This document shows positions 17,335 through 26,066 of a DNA stretch of 64,000 nucleotides, piece after piece. The notes beneath the pieces are model-generated. The model was not told where the DNA came from. It saw nothing but the letters and a program-made list of their open reading frames with translations, and did no database searches. Every line of letters starts with the position of its first letter. Within the stretch, counting starts at the first letter, position 1. A program made the position numbers and the translations under genes. Origin of the DNA: Paraburkholderia humisilvae (GTDB taxonomy: Bacteria > Pseudomonadota > Gammaproteobacteria > Burkholderiales > Burkholderiaceae). The DNA lies in assembly GCF_902859855.1 (NCBI RefSeq), contig NZ_CADIKH010000007.1, positions 1 through 64,000 on the forward strand, read 5' to 3'.

Positions 17335-17760
17335 ATGAAGTTTCACATCCGCGAGATTGACCACGTCGTTATCCGGGTCGCAGACGCCGACGCGATGACC
17401 CGCTTCTACTGCGATGCGTTGGGCTGCAGCGTCGAGAAGGAGCAGCGGGACATCGGATTGATCCAGCTGCGGGCGGGGCGTTCGTTGATCGATCTGCTGC
17501 AGATTGGCGCGAAGATCGACCGTCCGGATAGCGGCTCCCCAAGCGCCGGCCGCAATATGGATCACTTGTGCCTGCGCATCGAACCGTTCGATGAAGCCGC
17601 GCTCGAAGCGCATCTGATCGAGCGCGGTGCGCGCGTCGGGGAGAAAGCCGTTCGCTATGGCGCGGATGGGTTTGGCCGGTCGCTTTACCTGTTCGATCCC
17701 GAAGGCAATATGGTCGAACTCAAGGGGCCGCCAGAGGCCGCACGCGCCACCTCGCTTTGA
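17335..17760 (+). CDS. VOC-superfamily (glyoxalase/dioxygenase-like) protein
   Basis: The 141-residue protein has the paired beta-alpha-beta-beta-beta modules of the vicinal-oxygen-chelate fold: IDHVVIRVADADAMTRFYCDALGC and MDHLCLRIEPFDEAALEAHL. The C-terminal YLFDPEGNMVELKG supplies the usual metal-binding glutamate, with histidines in IDHVV and MDHLC as further ligands. Single-domain members act on very varied substrates, so no reaction can be assigned. The ATG at 17335 is preferred because the upstream extension reads through the small-RNA unit. Confidence 0.88.
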   Translation: MKFHIREIDHVVIRVADADAMTRFYCDALGCSVEKEQRDIGLIQLRAGRSLIDLLQIGAKIDRPDSGSPSAGRNMDHLCLRIEPFDEAALEAHLIERGARVGEKAVRYGADGFGRSLYLFDPEGNMVELKGPPEAARATSL

Positions 17761-17867
17761 GTGGCTCATCGTCCGGGTGTTGCCCGGCTATCGCTCGGTC
17801 CGCACGCGATTGAAATTGTCAGTGGGCGCTCGCTTTCGTCGCCACTCGCACCACCCGGCGGCTTTGC

Positions 17868-18446
17868 TCACTTGACGCCGTGCATCACCGGGTTGGCATC
17901 CGGCGCCACTTTCAGCACCGTCCATTCGATTGGCACCGCGTCCGAGTCAGCGCTGCCGAGCCACGCGGCACCGTCCTGCACGGTGCACTGCAGACGCATC
18001 GTCCGTTGCGCGAGCGCGCCCAGTGCGTCCGCGACGTCGTCACCGAGCGACCAGACCGTCACGTTGCGCAGCCGTTCGACCTTGTTGCGCACGCCTTGCC
18101 ACCAGATGTCGGATGTTCGCCCGCCGTATGCCATCACGACGACGTTTTTCGCGCGCCCGCTCGCCTTTGCGATGCGCCGCTCATCTGGCTGGCCGACGTC
18201 GATCCACGTTTCGATCGCACCCGTGAGATCCTTTTCCCAGAGATCCGGCTCGTCCATATCGGAGAGGCCCTTGCAGAACTCCAGCCGCTCCTGCGCAAAC
18301 AGCGCGAATGCGGCGACGCGGACCATCATCCGCTCGGCGGTCTCGGACGGATGCAACGCGATGGTCAACGAATGGTCGGCGTAGTAGTGCCGATCCATAT
18401 CGGCTATCTGAAGTTCGGCCTTGTAGATTGTCGATTTGAGCGCCAT
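17868..18446 (-). CDS. yaeQ: YaeQ family protein
   Basis: From ATG 18446 the product has 192 residues and matches YaeQ throughout: MALKSTIYKAELQIADMDRHYY, LTIALHPSETAERMMVR, EPDLWEKDLTGAIETWIDVGQPDE, and the C-terminal WTVLK. YaeQ has a PD-(D/E)XK nuclease-like fold, but its cellular role is not settled. The 23 upstream in-frame codons lack conserved character. It is convergent with the VOC gene. Confidence 0.93.
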   Translation of the reverse strand: MALKSTIYKAELQIADMDRHYYADHSLTIALHPSETAERMMVRVAAFALFAQERLEFCKGLSDMDEPDLWEKDLTGAIETWIDVGQPDERRIAKASGRAKNVVVMAYGGRTSDIWWQGVRNKVERLRNVTVWSLGDDVADALGALAQRTMRLQCTVQDGAAWLGSADSDAVPIEWTVLKVAPDANPVMHGVK

Positions 18447-18849
18447 GGAAAGTCCCGGTCCCGCAAACGCGGATCGGATCGTAAAGAGTGATTCGGGGCC
18501 GTAATACCGTGCCATTTTCGTACCGCCTCTGCCGCGCGCATCGCGTCTCGCCGATGAAACAGTTTTGCCGAGGCGCGGCGGTCACGGACGTTTCCCGCTT
18601 ACCGCTGCAGCCGTTCAGCTTCCTATGATCTGAAACGAAGCAACGAGCGTGCCGCGATACAACTGCACATCATCGGCATCAGGAGAGGCAGGAGGAACGT
18701 GATGATACCGAATCTGCCGATCCGGTATGACAACGCGATGGCGGAAGGACGTTGCCGCGCCTGGATGTGCAGTGTTACCCGCATGTCCATGCGCAAAGCA
18801 TGCAATCAAGGCGGACAGGTTTCGGAATTCGCGAGCGGGACGAGCAAAA
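18447..18849. other. Gap upstream of yaeQ without a recognised gene
   Basis: Between yaeQ and the next minus-strand gene. The frames at 18615-18866 (minus) and 18699-18923 (plus) have no ribosome binding site or recognisable domain. The only supported element is the terminator at its right edge. Confidence 0.45.
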
Positions 18850-18886
18850 GCAAAACGGCTGGGCAATTATCGCCCAGCCGTTTTGC
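18850..18886 (-). terminator. Long symmetrical terminator hairpin
   Basis: A perfect 15-bp inverted repeat: GCAAAACGGCTGGGC (18850-18864) and GCCCAGCCGTTTTGC (18872-18886), with a 7-base loop. The A/T ends of the stem give a T tract on either strand, so it can stop transcription both ways. It most directly serves the minus-strand secreted-protein gene ending at 18966. Confidence 0.8.
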
Positions 18887-18965
18887 TGGCGTACGAGGAC
18901 TTGTTCGGTCTTCTAAAGACTGACGGCGTCTGACTTTTCCCGACTGTGCGTCGGGTGAAAACCCA

Positions 18966-19307
18966 CTATTGCTTGATAAACCGGTCGTTGGTCCAAAGAC
19001 CTTCGGTGTCGCTATTCGCCGCGTTCACGAATTCAACTTCGTGTCCGACGACGCGCACCACGCGGAAATTCGCGTTTTCAGGGGTCGAGAGGCACTGGAA
19101 GCCGGAGAAGTACTCCTGCATTTTCTGCTGCTCGCCTGCCTGCTCATGCTGATTCACGGCGTCGAGCTTATCCTTGGACAGACAGCCATACGAATTCGGT
19201 TTGAATTGCACAGTCTGCTGCGGTTTGACGACGATGTCCTGAGCCTGAGCGGCAGACGCCGCTGCTAAACCGGCCATAACGAAGAGAACCGCGATGCGCA
19301 TCTTCAT
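18966..19307 (-). CDS. Small secreted protein, conserved hypothetical
   Basis: The 113-residue product has a classical signal peptide (MKMRIAVLFVMAGLAAASAAQAQ, cleavage after AQA near residue 22) and a periplasmic part with two cysteines (YGCLSKDKLD; FQCLSTPENA) that could pair. GGAGG lies seven bases before the ATG. A strong terminator follows. No enzyme motif is visible; it is probably a small exported protein of Burkholderia type. Function unknown. Confidence 0.82.
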   Translation of the reverse strand: MKMRIAVLFVMAGLAAASAAQAQDIVVKPQQTVQFKPNSYGCLSKDKLDAVNQHEQAGEQQKMQEYFSGFQCLSTPENANFRVVRVVGHEVEFVNAANSDTEGLWTNDRFIKQ

Positions 19308-19803
19308 GGAAACCTCCGTGCGGGTTAATACTCAGGTTAGCTATGTATTTAACTTCAGGGGGAGACCCGCATCTCTCACTTTAGAAGATGCTTGAATTAC
19401 GACAAGCACATGTTGTGTGCGACCGCAATAGTGGCGGATTGTCGCACCGTCGCGAAGGTATATCGGTGGGCGTTATCCCGCATAGAGGCGATGCATAGTT
19501 AATTTCCCGAACGATAGCGCTCGCGTTCAGACGCTTTGTCTGACAATCCTTTCCGGCGAGCATTCTCGTTTACGAGAATCATTTATTAAGTGAACGGCTA
19601 AACGATTTAACGCGGCTTGATGCATTGCACACAAAGTCACCAAACGGATTGGCGGAAAAGCACGGAACGATGTGGCAAACGAAGAATAAAAATAATGCCT
19701 GAACGACAACGCCCTACCCGCCGATGTGCGACGCTGTCGCCTCGTCTTGCGCTTCGCGAAAGTTCGTGGATAAATCGAGCGACTTTCCAGGGAGATTCTC
19801 GCT
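19308..19803. other. 496-bp AT-richer gap without a recognised gene
   Basis: This separates the divergent small secreted protein gene and the LysE-type gene, so both promoters should lie here. Minus-strand frames at 19381-19563 and 19527-19847 show no ribosome binding site or domain. It is more AT-rich than the surroundings. No repeat or terminator is obvious. Confidence 0.45.
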
Positions 19804-20436
19804 ATGACGCTGGCCCATTGGCTTCCGTTTGCTATCGCATCAGCCATTCTCGTCGCTATTCCAGGCCCGACCGTGTTGCTGGTCGTGTCGTACGCGCTCG
19901 GCCACGGGCGCCGCTATGCGCTCGCCACCACCGCCGGCGTCGCGCTGGGTGACCTGACGTCGATGACTGCGTCGATGCTCGGCCTCGGCGTAATACTCGC
20001 CGCATCCGCGACACTTTTTACCGCGCTGAAATGGGTCGGCGCGGCATACCTGATCTATCTGGGCGTGAAATTGTGGCGTGCGCCGGTCGTATCCGGCGAC
20101 GCGGCGCTTGCGACCCGTGCTGAGACGCGTACCAGCCGTATCTTTGGTCACGCGTACGCAGTGACGGCGCTAAATCCGAAGAGCATCGTCTTTTTCGTCG
20201 CATTCGTGCCGCAGTTTATTGATACACAAGTGGCGACCTGGTCGCAGATTGCCGTGTTCGAGGCGACGTTCGTCGCGCTTGGCACGATCAATGCGCTGGG
20301 TTATGCACTGCTCGCGTCGGCGGCGCGGCGGGCGATCCGTCGTCCGGGCGTGCAGCTTGCTGTGAACCGAACGGGTGGGAGCTTACTGATCGGGGCCGGC
20401 GTGCTCGCAGCGGCCTGGAGAAAGGCCTGCGCCTAG
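19804..20436 (+). CDS. LysE/RhtB-family amino-acid exporter
   Basis: The 210-residue polytopic membrane protein has about six helices and the family signature IPGPTVLLVVSYALGHGRRY near the N-terminus, then ALNPKSIVFFVAFVPQF. LysE/RhtB proteins export amino acids or derivatives (lysine, homoserine, threonine) using the proton gradient. AGGGAGA lies about nine bases before the ATG. The substrate cannot be deduced, and no LysR-type regulator adjoins it. Confidence 0.92.
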   Translation: MTLAHWLPFAIASAILVAIPGPTVLLVVSYALGHGRRYALATTAGVALGDLTSMTASMLGLGVILAASATLFTALKWVGAAYLIYLGVKLWRAPVVSGDAALATRAETRTSRIFGHAYAVTALNPKSIVFFVAFVPQFIDTQVATWSQIAVFEATFVALGTINALGYALLASAARRAIRRPGVQLAVNRTGGSLLIGAGVLAAAWRKACA

Positions 20437-20550
20437 CGTGGGGCAAGCTCAGCAAAGATTGTGCGTGCTCACCGACATGAATTGCCTGCAGCGGTAGGCA
20501 GGACGCCTACAATGAAATTGCGAGTCAACATCGATCCACAGGAGGCAAAT

Positions 20551-20721
20551 GTGATCGAGCATCTGGTTTTGGGCGCATTTCTGATTGTTCCGCTTTTGAT
20601 CGTCGCTTTCCTGTTTTCCGATGAGCTTTGGCAGGAACACCGCCATCAGCTCGAGGAAGAGTTCGAGGCGGCGCACCGGATGGATTGGCGGCATCCGATC
20701 CGTAGCCTGTTGCATCACTGA
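20551..20721 (+). CDS. Small single-pass membrane protein
   Basis: I take the start as GTG 20551, because AGGAGG ends about five bases before it; the frame is open to ATG 20512, but that start lacks a binding site. The 56-residue product begins with a membrane helix (MIEHLVLGAFLIVPLLIVAFLF) and ends in a charged amphipathic tail (DELWQEHRHQLEEEFEAAHRMDWRHPIRSLLHH). The function is unknown. It may be expressed with the small proteins that follow. Confidence 0.62.
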   Translation: MIEHLVLGAFLIVPLLIVAFLFSDELWQEHRHQLEEEFEAAHRMDWRHPIRSLLHH

Positions 20722-20765
20722 GCGCCCCAAAAGTCGGGTTCCCTCCGCGATGCGGGGAGGTGTCC

Positions 20766-20903
20766 GTGGTCGTCTATTCGTTTTCCTGGATGGCGTACTT
20801 CGTGTCGGTGTTGGCTCTGATGTTGCTGAGTCTCGCGCTTACCACGTTGTGCAGTTTGGGATCACAACCGAGCGGCGGGACAGCGGACGATGATCCGTTG
20901 TGA
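20766..20903 (+). CDS. Possible 45-residue membrane protein
   Basis: GTG at 20766 follows GGGGAGG (20754-20760) at good spacing and opens a frame to TGA 20901-20903. The product has one strongly hydrophobic helix (SWMAYFVSVLALMLLSLAL) and an acidic tail ending DDDPL. It is shorter than normal gene-calling limits. Helix, binding site and position among other small membrane genes make it credible, but conservation is unknown. Confidence 0.42.
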   Translation: MVVYSFSWMAYFVSVLALMLLSLALTTLCSLGSQPSGGTADDDPL

Positions 20904-21201
20904 ATGAGTCTGTTTGCGTGCGTCGCGTAACGGGCAAGCGGTCCGCTGGCGCGGCGTGACGGTTCTGTGCGGCCGGATTGTCGTGCGCCGCAAAATACCC
21001 CCGAAAGACCACACTGTTTGCGCAATTGCGATTGCCACCGCGCGCGTACGCTTTGTACAGCAGATCGATTCGCTCATGCGCATTAAATGCAACCAGGCTG
21101 TTTCCGAGGGTGGCGCGTACAGGGAAACGAAGCTAGAGTATTCATCAGAACATCAGAAGTAAACGAACGTACTGACCTGACAATTGCACCGGGGGGCGCA
21201 T

Positions 21202-21489
21202 ATGAACGGTTTGATTGACCGCGATATTGCACATATCGCGCGCGTGATGCGTCCATCACTCACCGGGGATCTCGGTGGTCCCATTCTGTCGTCGGGTTAT
21301 TGGCGAAAGCGCCTGCATCGGTTGCTTGAATCGCCGATGCTCACCAAGGCTCAGCTGTGCGCAATCGATAGTCTGCTGCTCGAACTCGATGAGTTCGATG
21401 CCGGCGGCTTCGGCGTGACGTTTCCGCATCCGATCGACGGAACCGGCGATGGGACGTGGGAAACGCATGACGCGGTGCAGTCGGCGTAA
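21202..21489 (+). CDS. Small conserved hypothetical protein
   Basis: ATG 21202 is preceded by a G-rich binding site (GGGGGG). The 95-residue soluble protein contains MRPSLTGDLGGPILSSGYWRKRLHRLLESPMLTKAQLCAIDSLLLELDEF, a helical pattern with regular hydrophobic spacing. I recall similar short proteins in Burkholderia but no assigned function. No cysteine or catalytic motif stands out. Confidence 0.7.
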   Translation: MNGLIDRDIAHIARVMRPSLTGDLGGPILSSGYWRKRLHRLLESPMLTKAQLCAIDSLLLELDEFDAGGFGVTFPHPIDGTGDGTWETHDAVQSA

Positions 21490-21714
21490 CGGGTCGGGTT
21501 GACCGGCGCGTCGGATGACACGGCTTGGACGACAGATCGTCGCGTCTACACCTGCCTGCTTAGCTGATTCGGCCGCCAACCACGCGCCCCACACCAGTCG
21601 TTCGGAAACGTGTGCGCCGTGTGTGGGCTTTCGCACGTCCAGCGCGAACTCCTGTTGAACTGCGTCCCCCTCGGGCTACGGTAGGAGAATCGTCCGATCA
21701 GACGTGGAGCGCGC

Positions 21715-22473
21715 GTGCCCATGGACACCCCAAGCCTTGAAGGTTCAACCGCCAGCGCAACCAGGGCAATGCCCCCACCCGCGGTCGCGCCACCGGTTAC
21801 GCCGGCCGTCCGGGCTCGCGCGTGCCGCCGCAAGCGCGTGCATATCGCCATCGTGGTGGCGTTCGGCGCGCTCGTTCCGGCCTTCCTTATCGGACTGGCG
21901 GTCTATGGACTCTGGGACCTTCAGCGCGACTTTGGGCCCGGCGGGGAGAGCGTTGTGCACACGATCGCGGGCGTACAGAAAGTCGTCACGGACAGCAAGG
22001 ATGTGAACGCCTACGCGCTGGCCTCGTTCGTCTTCGCGGAGCACTCGAACTACGGGGTGGTGCACGACAAGCAGCGCATGAAGATCGTCGTGATGCAAAT
22101 CGGCTTCGCTGTGTCGAGCATCGGAATCATGTTCATCCTGCTGGGGGTCAACGACGGTGGCGCGGAGGTTACTGCAGAAACCGCCGGCACAAAGATCGAC
22201 CTGAAGACCGCCTCGACCGGGCTCGTCGCGTTCCTGATCGGAGCCGGCATGGCCTATGGCGCGGGCATCATACCCAATGAATATTCAACGGTTGGCGTGC
22301 CGACCTATGGGACCGGGGGAGAGGCGGATGACTCTGCCGACACGGCTCTGCGCGCCTTTCTGGTGCAGGTGGTCAAGACGTGCTCGGCTGATCCCGAACA
22401 GACTCAGGGGGCGTGCTTTGTTCAGTCACTCGCTCGACCGGGTGCGCTCGGCGATGAAAAGGCGGCGCCATGA
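21715..22473 (+). CDS. Membrane protein of unknown function
   Basis: The 252-residue protein has a disordered Pro/Ala N-terminus, then three hydrophobic spans near residues 43-66 (HIAIVVAFGALVPAFLIGLAVYGLW), 123-140 (QIGFAVSSIGIMFILLG) and 170-185 (GLVAFLIGAGMAYGAG). The C-terminal part has two cysteines. GTG 21715 with TGGAG upstream, or ATG 21721, may be the start. It overlaps the next gene by four bases and heads a small accessory group of exported proteins. I do not recognise the family. Confidence 0.7.
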   Translation: MPMDTPSLEGSTASATRAMPPPAVAPPVTPAVRARACRRKRVHIAIVVAFGALVPAFLIGLAVYGLWDLQRDFGPGGESVVHTIAGVQKVVTDSKDVNAYALASFVFAEHSNYGVVHDKQRMKIVVMQIGFAVSSIGIMFILLGVNDGGAEVTAETAGTKIDLKTASTGLVAFLIGAGMAYGAGIIPNEYSTVGVPTYGTGGEADDSADTALRAFLVQVVKTCSADPEQTQGACFVQSLARPGALGDEKAAP

Positions 22474-22769
22474 ACCAGATCCTGCGGGCGATCCCGGCGC
22501 TCGCGCTTGCAGCGACGTCCGGCCTGCTGCTGGCTCGAGCTGACGCGGCCGGGCCCGCTTCAGCGTGGACCTGTGGTAACGGCGAAACCCCACACCAGGT
22601 GGACCAAACGTGGCGCTGTCCGGGTGGCAAATTGGCGACCTCCGGAGCCAGCGTGGCCAGCACGTCCGATCAGCCGCACGTAAAGATCGGCGGCGGCGGA
22701 CATGGTCATAGTAAAGCTCACGCGCCACGAAATCCGGACGTGGCGAAGGCGCCTGAACCAGATCATTAG
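22470..22769 (+). CDS. Small secreted protein A, paralogue of the next gene
   Basis: The 99-residue product has a signal peptide (MNQILRAIPALALAATSGLLLARADA) and a short mature part with CGNGETP, QTWRCP and GGGGHGHS. The same cysteine, TP, QTWRCP and glycine-rich elements recur in the next gene, so the two arose by duplication. The ATG overlaps the stop of the upstream membrane protein (ATGA), indicating coupled expression. The two cysteines may form a disulphide in the periplasm. Function unknown. Confidence 0.68.
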   Translation: MNQILRAIPALALAATSGLLLARADAAGPASAWTCGNGETPHQVDQTWRCPGGKLATSGASVASTSDQPHVKIGGGGHGHSKAHAPRNPDVAKAPEPDH

Positions 22770-22835
22770 AGGGCGAACCTGCTGACCCGGAAGATGTTTC
22801 CGCCGGTTCGCGCTTCGGCGCTCGGAGGACTAGCC

Positions 22836-23144
22836 ATGTCTATCGTTTTTTGGGTGGCGTCGATGCTTACCCTTGTGGTGCCCTGCGTGGTGCTGGCGGC
22901 GCCGACCGACCTCTTCTGTGTCCACGGGGGCACCCCGCAGCGGGACGGGCAGACCTGGCGGTGCCCGGACAAAAGCCTTGCGATATCGAAGGCGACGTTA
23001 GGCGGACAGCCGGGTCGTTACGTGGGGGGCGGTACTCACGGCCGAAGTAATCGCGCGAACGTTGATTCCGCAACCAGCGACCGACCGGCGCCCAGCGGCG
23101 ACGTGTCTCGCCAGCAGGGTGATCACACGAGCCCGGAACCATGA
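22836..23144 (+). CDS. Small secreted protein B, paralogue of the previous gene
   Basis: From ATG 22836 (CGGAGGAC about seven bases upstream) the product has 102 residues: a signal peptide (MSIVFWVASMLTLVVPCVVLAAP) and a mature part with CVHGGTP, QTWRCP and GGGTHGRS. The frame is open to 22794, but that start lacks a binding site. It shares the paired cysteines and the QTWRCP box with the preceding gene. No enzymatic motif is seen. Confidence 0.68.
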   Translation: MSIVFWVASMLTLVVPCVVLAAPTDLFCVHGGTPQRDGQTWRCPDKSLAISKATLGGQPGRYVGGGTHGRSNRANVDSATSDRPAPSGDVSRQQGDHTSPEP

Positions 23145-23256
23145 CGCCTGCACCTCAAGACGCATTTGAGGCTACCTGATTCCAGGTATTGTTGGTTTGC
23201 AGCAGGCGCTTATAAGCTATGCCGATCGGAAAGATCCATCGGGCAAGGCGGGGCGT

Positions 23257-24267
23257 ATGAGCAGGCTGACCGATAACATCGGCAATTTTCAGACAGGCGA
23301 TCTGGTCTTCACGCGCTACCCACCCGACCCAAAAAGTAAGCAGCCTTGTCATGTGACCTTGTTCCTCGATGACCCTGACCGGTACGTGCACGCGGGCGCC
23401 GTTAAGCTGGAGATTGCCGATGCGTCGACGTATGCGACAGATGCGGGCGTCAGAGGGTATCTGCATGCCCATCCCACCGACGAAAGGCTACGCTTGCGCG
23501 CGGCAGAGGTTGCGCAGACCTTTGCCAGGACGTTGACTCCAACGCCCTATGGGGACTACCCGAGTACCAAGCTAATCGAGAAGCTCAATCCCAAACTCAA
23601 GTTACCCGAAGGCGGACCTCAGGCAAGCCGGTTCCAAGGCATGATCCGTTACGATAACTTTGGTGGGATTCCATTCGAGTTCGCTTCACTGCTACGCGTG
23701 CTGAAATGGACTTCCCGAGCAATCAAGGGCAACGTTGCGCTAAGCGAAAACCGCGGCTTTACCTGTGCCGCGTTCATCTCGATTTGCCATCAGGTGGCGC
23801 GCATGCTGATATTTTTCGATGAAGCGCGCACCAGTCCCGAGACCATTCACGAATGCGCGTTAAAGCTCGGCGGATATGCCGTGCCCAAGGCCGAGCTGCG
23901 ACGCAACCTCCAGGTAATCGCCGAGCATCCGAAGACCCACAAGCCTATCTATCAGGGGCACGCTCTGCGCGAGAATTCGAATCGCCCTCTATTGGACTCG
24001 CGGAAGGAAGAGCTGGATAGCAAAGCGGCGAGCTTTTATGAGGACGATTGGCAATCCTATGACATCAAGTACGAACCCTCGTCAGAGTTTGAGTGGCATT
24101 GGGTCATCATTCAACGAGACTGGCTGAAAATTCATCCGGCCAAGATGAAGTCGCTGCAGGCCATCTTCGGTGAATTCCTTTTTGACGCGAAGTATGTGAA
24201 TTCCCGCATTCTTCCGGGAGTTGTCCTAACCGGAGGTTGGGAGGCAACCGAATACACGGCCTACTGA
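23257..24267 (+). CDS. Permuted NlpC/P60-like (YiiX/YebB-type) cysteine hydrolase, putative
   Basis: The 336-residue protein has GDLVFTR followed by CHVTLFLDDPDRYVHAG early and NRGFTCAAFISICHQVAR in the middle. A GD-L-V start, a His-containing strand first and the Cys helix later is the order of circularly permuted NlpC/P60 enzymes such as YiiX/YebB. That would make it a thiol peptidase or amidase. ATG 23257 was chosen over TTG 23197. There is no signal peptide, so it acts in the cytoplasm unless exported otherwise. It follows the two secreted paralogues. Assignment is by motif only. Confidence 0.6.
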   Translation: MSRLTDNIGNFQTGDLVFTRYPPDPKSKQPCHVTLFLDDPDRYVHAGAVKLEIADASTYATDAGVRGYLHAHPTDERLRLRAAEVAQTFARTLTPTPYGDYPSTKLIEKLNPKLKLPEGGPQASRFQGMIRYDNFGGIPFEFASLLRVLKWTSRAIKGNVALSENRGFTCAAFISICHQVARMLIFFDEARTSPETIHECALKLGGYAVPKAELRRNLQVIAEHPKTHKPIYQGHALRENSNRPLLDSRKEELDSKAASFYEDDWQSYDIKYEPSSEFEWHWVIIQRDWLKIHPAKMKSLQAIFGEFLFDAKYVNSRILPGVVLTGGWEATEYTAY

Positions 24268-24314
24268 TCCGTCAGGACTCGACCGCAGACTGCAGACCGC
24301 AGGCGGCCGACAGA

Positions 24315-25715
24315 CTATTTGCCAATACAGAACCGGCTAAAGATCACGCCCAACAGATCGTCGGATGTGAACTCACCGGTAATCGAATTCAGTTGATCCT
24401 GCGCCAGCCGCAATTCCTCGGCGAACAGGTCCAGTGCCTGTGCGTTCTGGTCGGCGTGCTGCGCGGCGAGCGTCAGGTGCTCGGCGGCGGCGCGCAGTGC
24501 AATCAGATGCCGCTCTCGCGCAAGATAGACACTCTCCGCGCCCGCTTGCCACCCGGCGATTCGTAAGAGTTCGGCGCGTAGCAACGCGATTCCGTCACCG
24601 TGTTTTGCCGAAAGCCGCACCTCGCGCGACTCGGCGTCGCGAGCATCATCAAGTACGCGCACGGCGGCTGCGAATTCTGTCAGATCGGTCTTGTTCAACA
24701 CGCGTACCACCGGCACGCCTTTCGGAAAGCGCTCGGCGATCCGTTCGTCTTCGGCGGTCATGCTTTCGCGCGCGTCGAGCAAGTGCAGCACCACGTCCGC
24801 CTTTTCAATCTCGTTCCACGTGCGCGCGATGCCGATCTTTTCGACCTCGTCTTCGGTGTCTCGCAAGCCGGCGGTGTCGATCACGTGCAAAGGAATCCCT
24901 TCGATCTGGATCGTCTGGGCGACTTTGTCGCGCGTGGTGCCGGCAATCGGCGTGACGATCGCCAGTTCAGCGCCCGCGAGGGCATTCAGCAGCGACGATT
25001 TGCCGACGTTCGGCTGCCCCGCCAGCACGACCGACAAACCCTCACGCAGCAACGCGCCCTGCCGCGCGTCGCTGAGCACGGCCGCAAGGCGCTCGCGCAT
25101 TCGCGAGAGCTTGCCGCGCGCGTCCGCGGCTTCGAGGAAATCGATCTCCTCTTCCGGGAAATCGAGCGTCGCTTCGACCAGCATCCGCAGCGTGATCACG
25201 TCTTCGACCAGCGCATGGATGTCGCGCGAGAACGCGCCTTCGAGCGATCGCCCGGCCGAGCGCGCCGCGGCTTCGGTGCTGGCTTCGATCAGATCCGCGA
25301 CGGCTTCCGCCTGCGCGAGGTCGAGCTTGTCGTTGAGGAACGCGCGCCGCGTGAATTCGCCCGGCTCCGCGAGACGCAGCGCAAAGGCGCGGCCTACGTC
25401 GATGCAGCGTTGCAGCACCAGTTGCAGCACGATCGGACCGCCGTGCCCTTGCAGTTCGAGCACGTGCTCGCCGGTGTATGAATTCGGTGCCGGAAAGTAC
25501 AGCGCGATCCCGCGATCGAGCGGCTTGCCGGTGTCGTCCAGGAACCCGACGTAGCTCGCGTGACGCGGCTTCAGCAACTGCCCGGTCAGCGCGCGCATCA
25601 TCGACCCGGCCGCGGCTTCCCCTGCCCGTCCAAACGAAATCCGCACGACGCCGATCCCGCCGCGACCGGGTGCGGTGGCGATGGCGACGATCGGATCGGA
25701 ATCGGTTGAGAGCAT
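24315..25715 (-). CDS. mnmE: tRNA modification GTPase MnmE
   Basis: The 466-residue protein with MnmG makes the 5-carboxymethylaminomethyl modification of wobble uridine. The N-terminal folate-binding domain begins [24 protein letters not shown] sequence. The inserted G domain has [14 protein letters not shown] (about 226-239), [17 protein letters not shown] and NKTD. The C-terminus ends in CIGK, including the conserved catalytic cysteine. Its place beside yidC-rnpA-rpmH near the origin is widely conserved, here with an XRE regulator inserted between mnmE and yidC. Confidence 0.98.
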   Translation of the reverse strand: MLSTDSDPIVAIATAPGRGGIGVVRISFGRAGEAAAGSMMRALTGQLLKPRHASYVGFLDDTGKPLDRGIALYFPAPNSYTGEHVLELQGHGGPIVLQLVLQRCIDVGRAFALRLAEPGEFTRRAFLNDKLDLAQAEAVADLIEASTEAAARSAGRSLEGAFSRDIHALVEDVITLRMLVEATLDFPEEEIDFLEAADARGKLSRMRERLAAVLSDARQGALLREGLSVVLAGQPNVGKSSLLNALAGAELAIVTPIAGTTRDKVAQTIQIEGIPLHVIDTAGLRDTEDEVEKIGIARTWNEIEKADVVLHLLDARESMTAEDERIAERFPKGVPVVRVLNKTDLTEFAAAVRVLDDARDAESREVRLSAKHGDGIALLRAELLRIAGWQAGAESVYLARERHLIALRAAAEHLTLAAQHADQNAQALDLFAEELRLAQDQLNSITGEFTSDDLLGVIFSRFCIGK

Positions 25716-25851
25716 GGCAAATCGACAATCTGAAAAGTCGCAAACTGCGCCGCGCGACGGGGGTTTTCAAGCGCCGAGCATTGTAACGCGCCGGTTCGGC
25801 GCGCCTTGGACCCGGTGCAGTGTCCTAATTTTCTGGCTGTGTATGCAGACT

Positions 25852-26012
25852 TATCTTAATTGAGATAGGGTAAACAACAGATAAATTCAGATCACTCCGC
25901 GAGAGTCTCGTGCGCGTTCGCCTTCATCACTTTGGTTTGCGCGCCTCAGAGCCACGCCGATGACTTGTCTGATTCGCCTCTTAGTTGAGTTACTCATATC
26001 TCAATTAAGTTA
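25852..26012. promoter_or_regulatory. Three operator-like repeats upstream of the XRE regulator
   Basis: CTTAATTGAGATA occurs at 25855-25867, its exact reverse complement at 25997-26009, and an 11/13 match (CTTAGTTGAGTTA) at 25980-25992. The first is embedded in a near-palindrome (TATCTTAATTGAGATA). They fill the otherwise gene-free 351 bp between mnmE and the XRE gene, ending about 55 bp before its ATG. Autoregulation by the XRE protein is the obvious reading but is inferred. Confidence 0.6.
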
Positions 26013-26066
26013 ATCCTAGCGCGTCTGGTTGGCTACGGGCGGCGGATCGAATTGCACAATCTGCGC

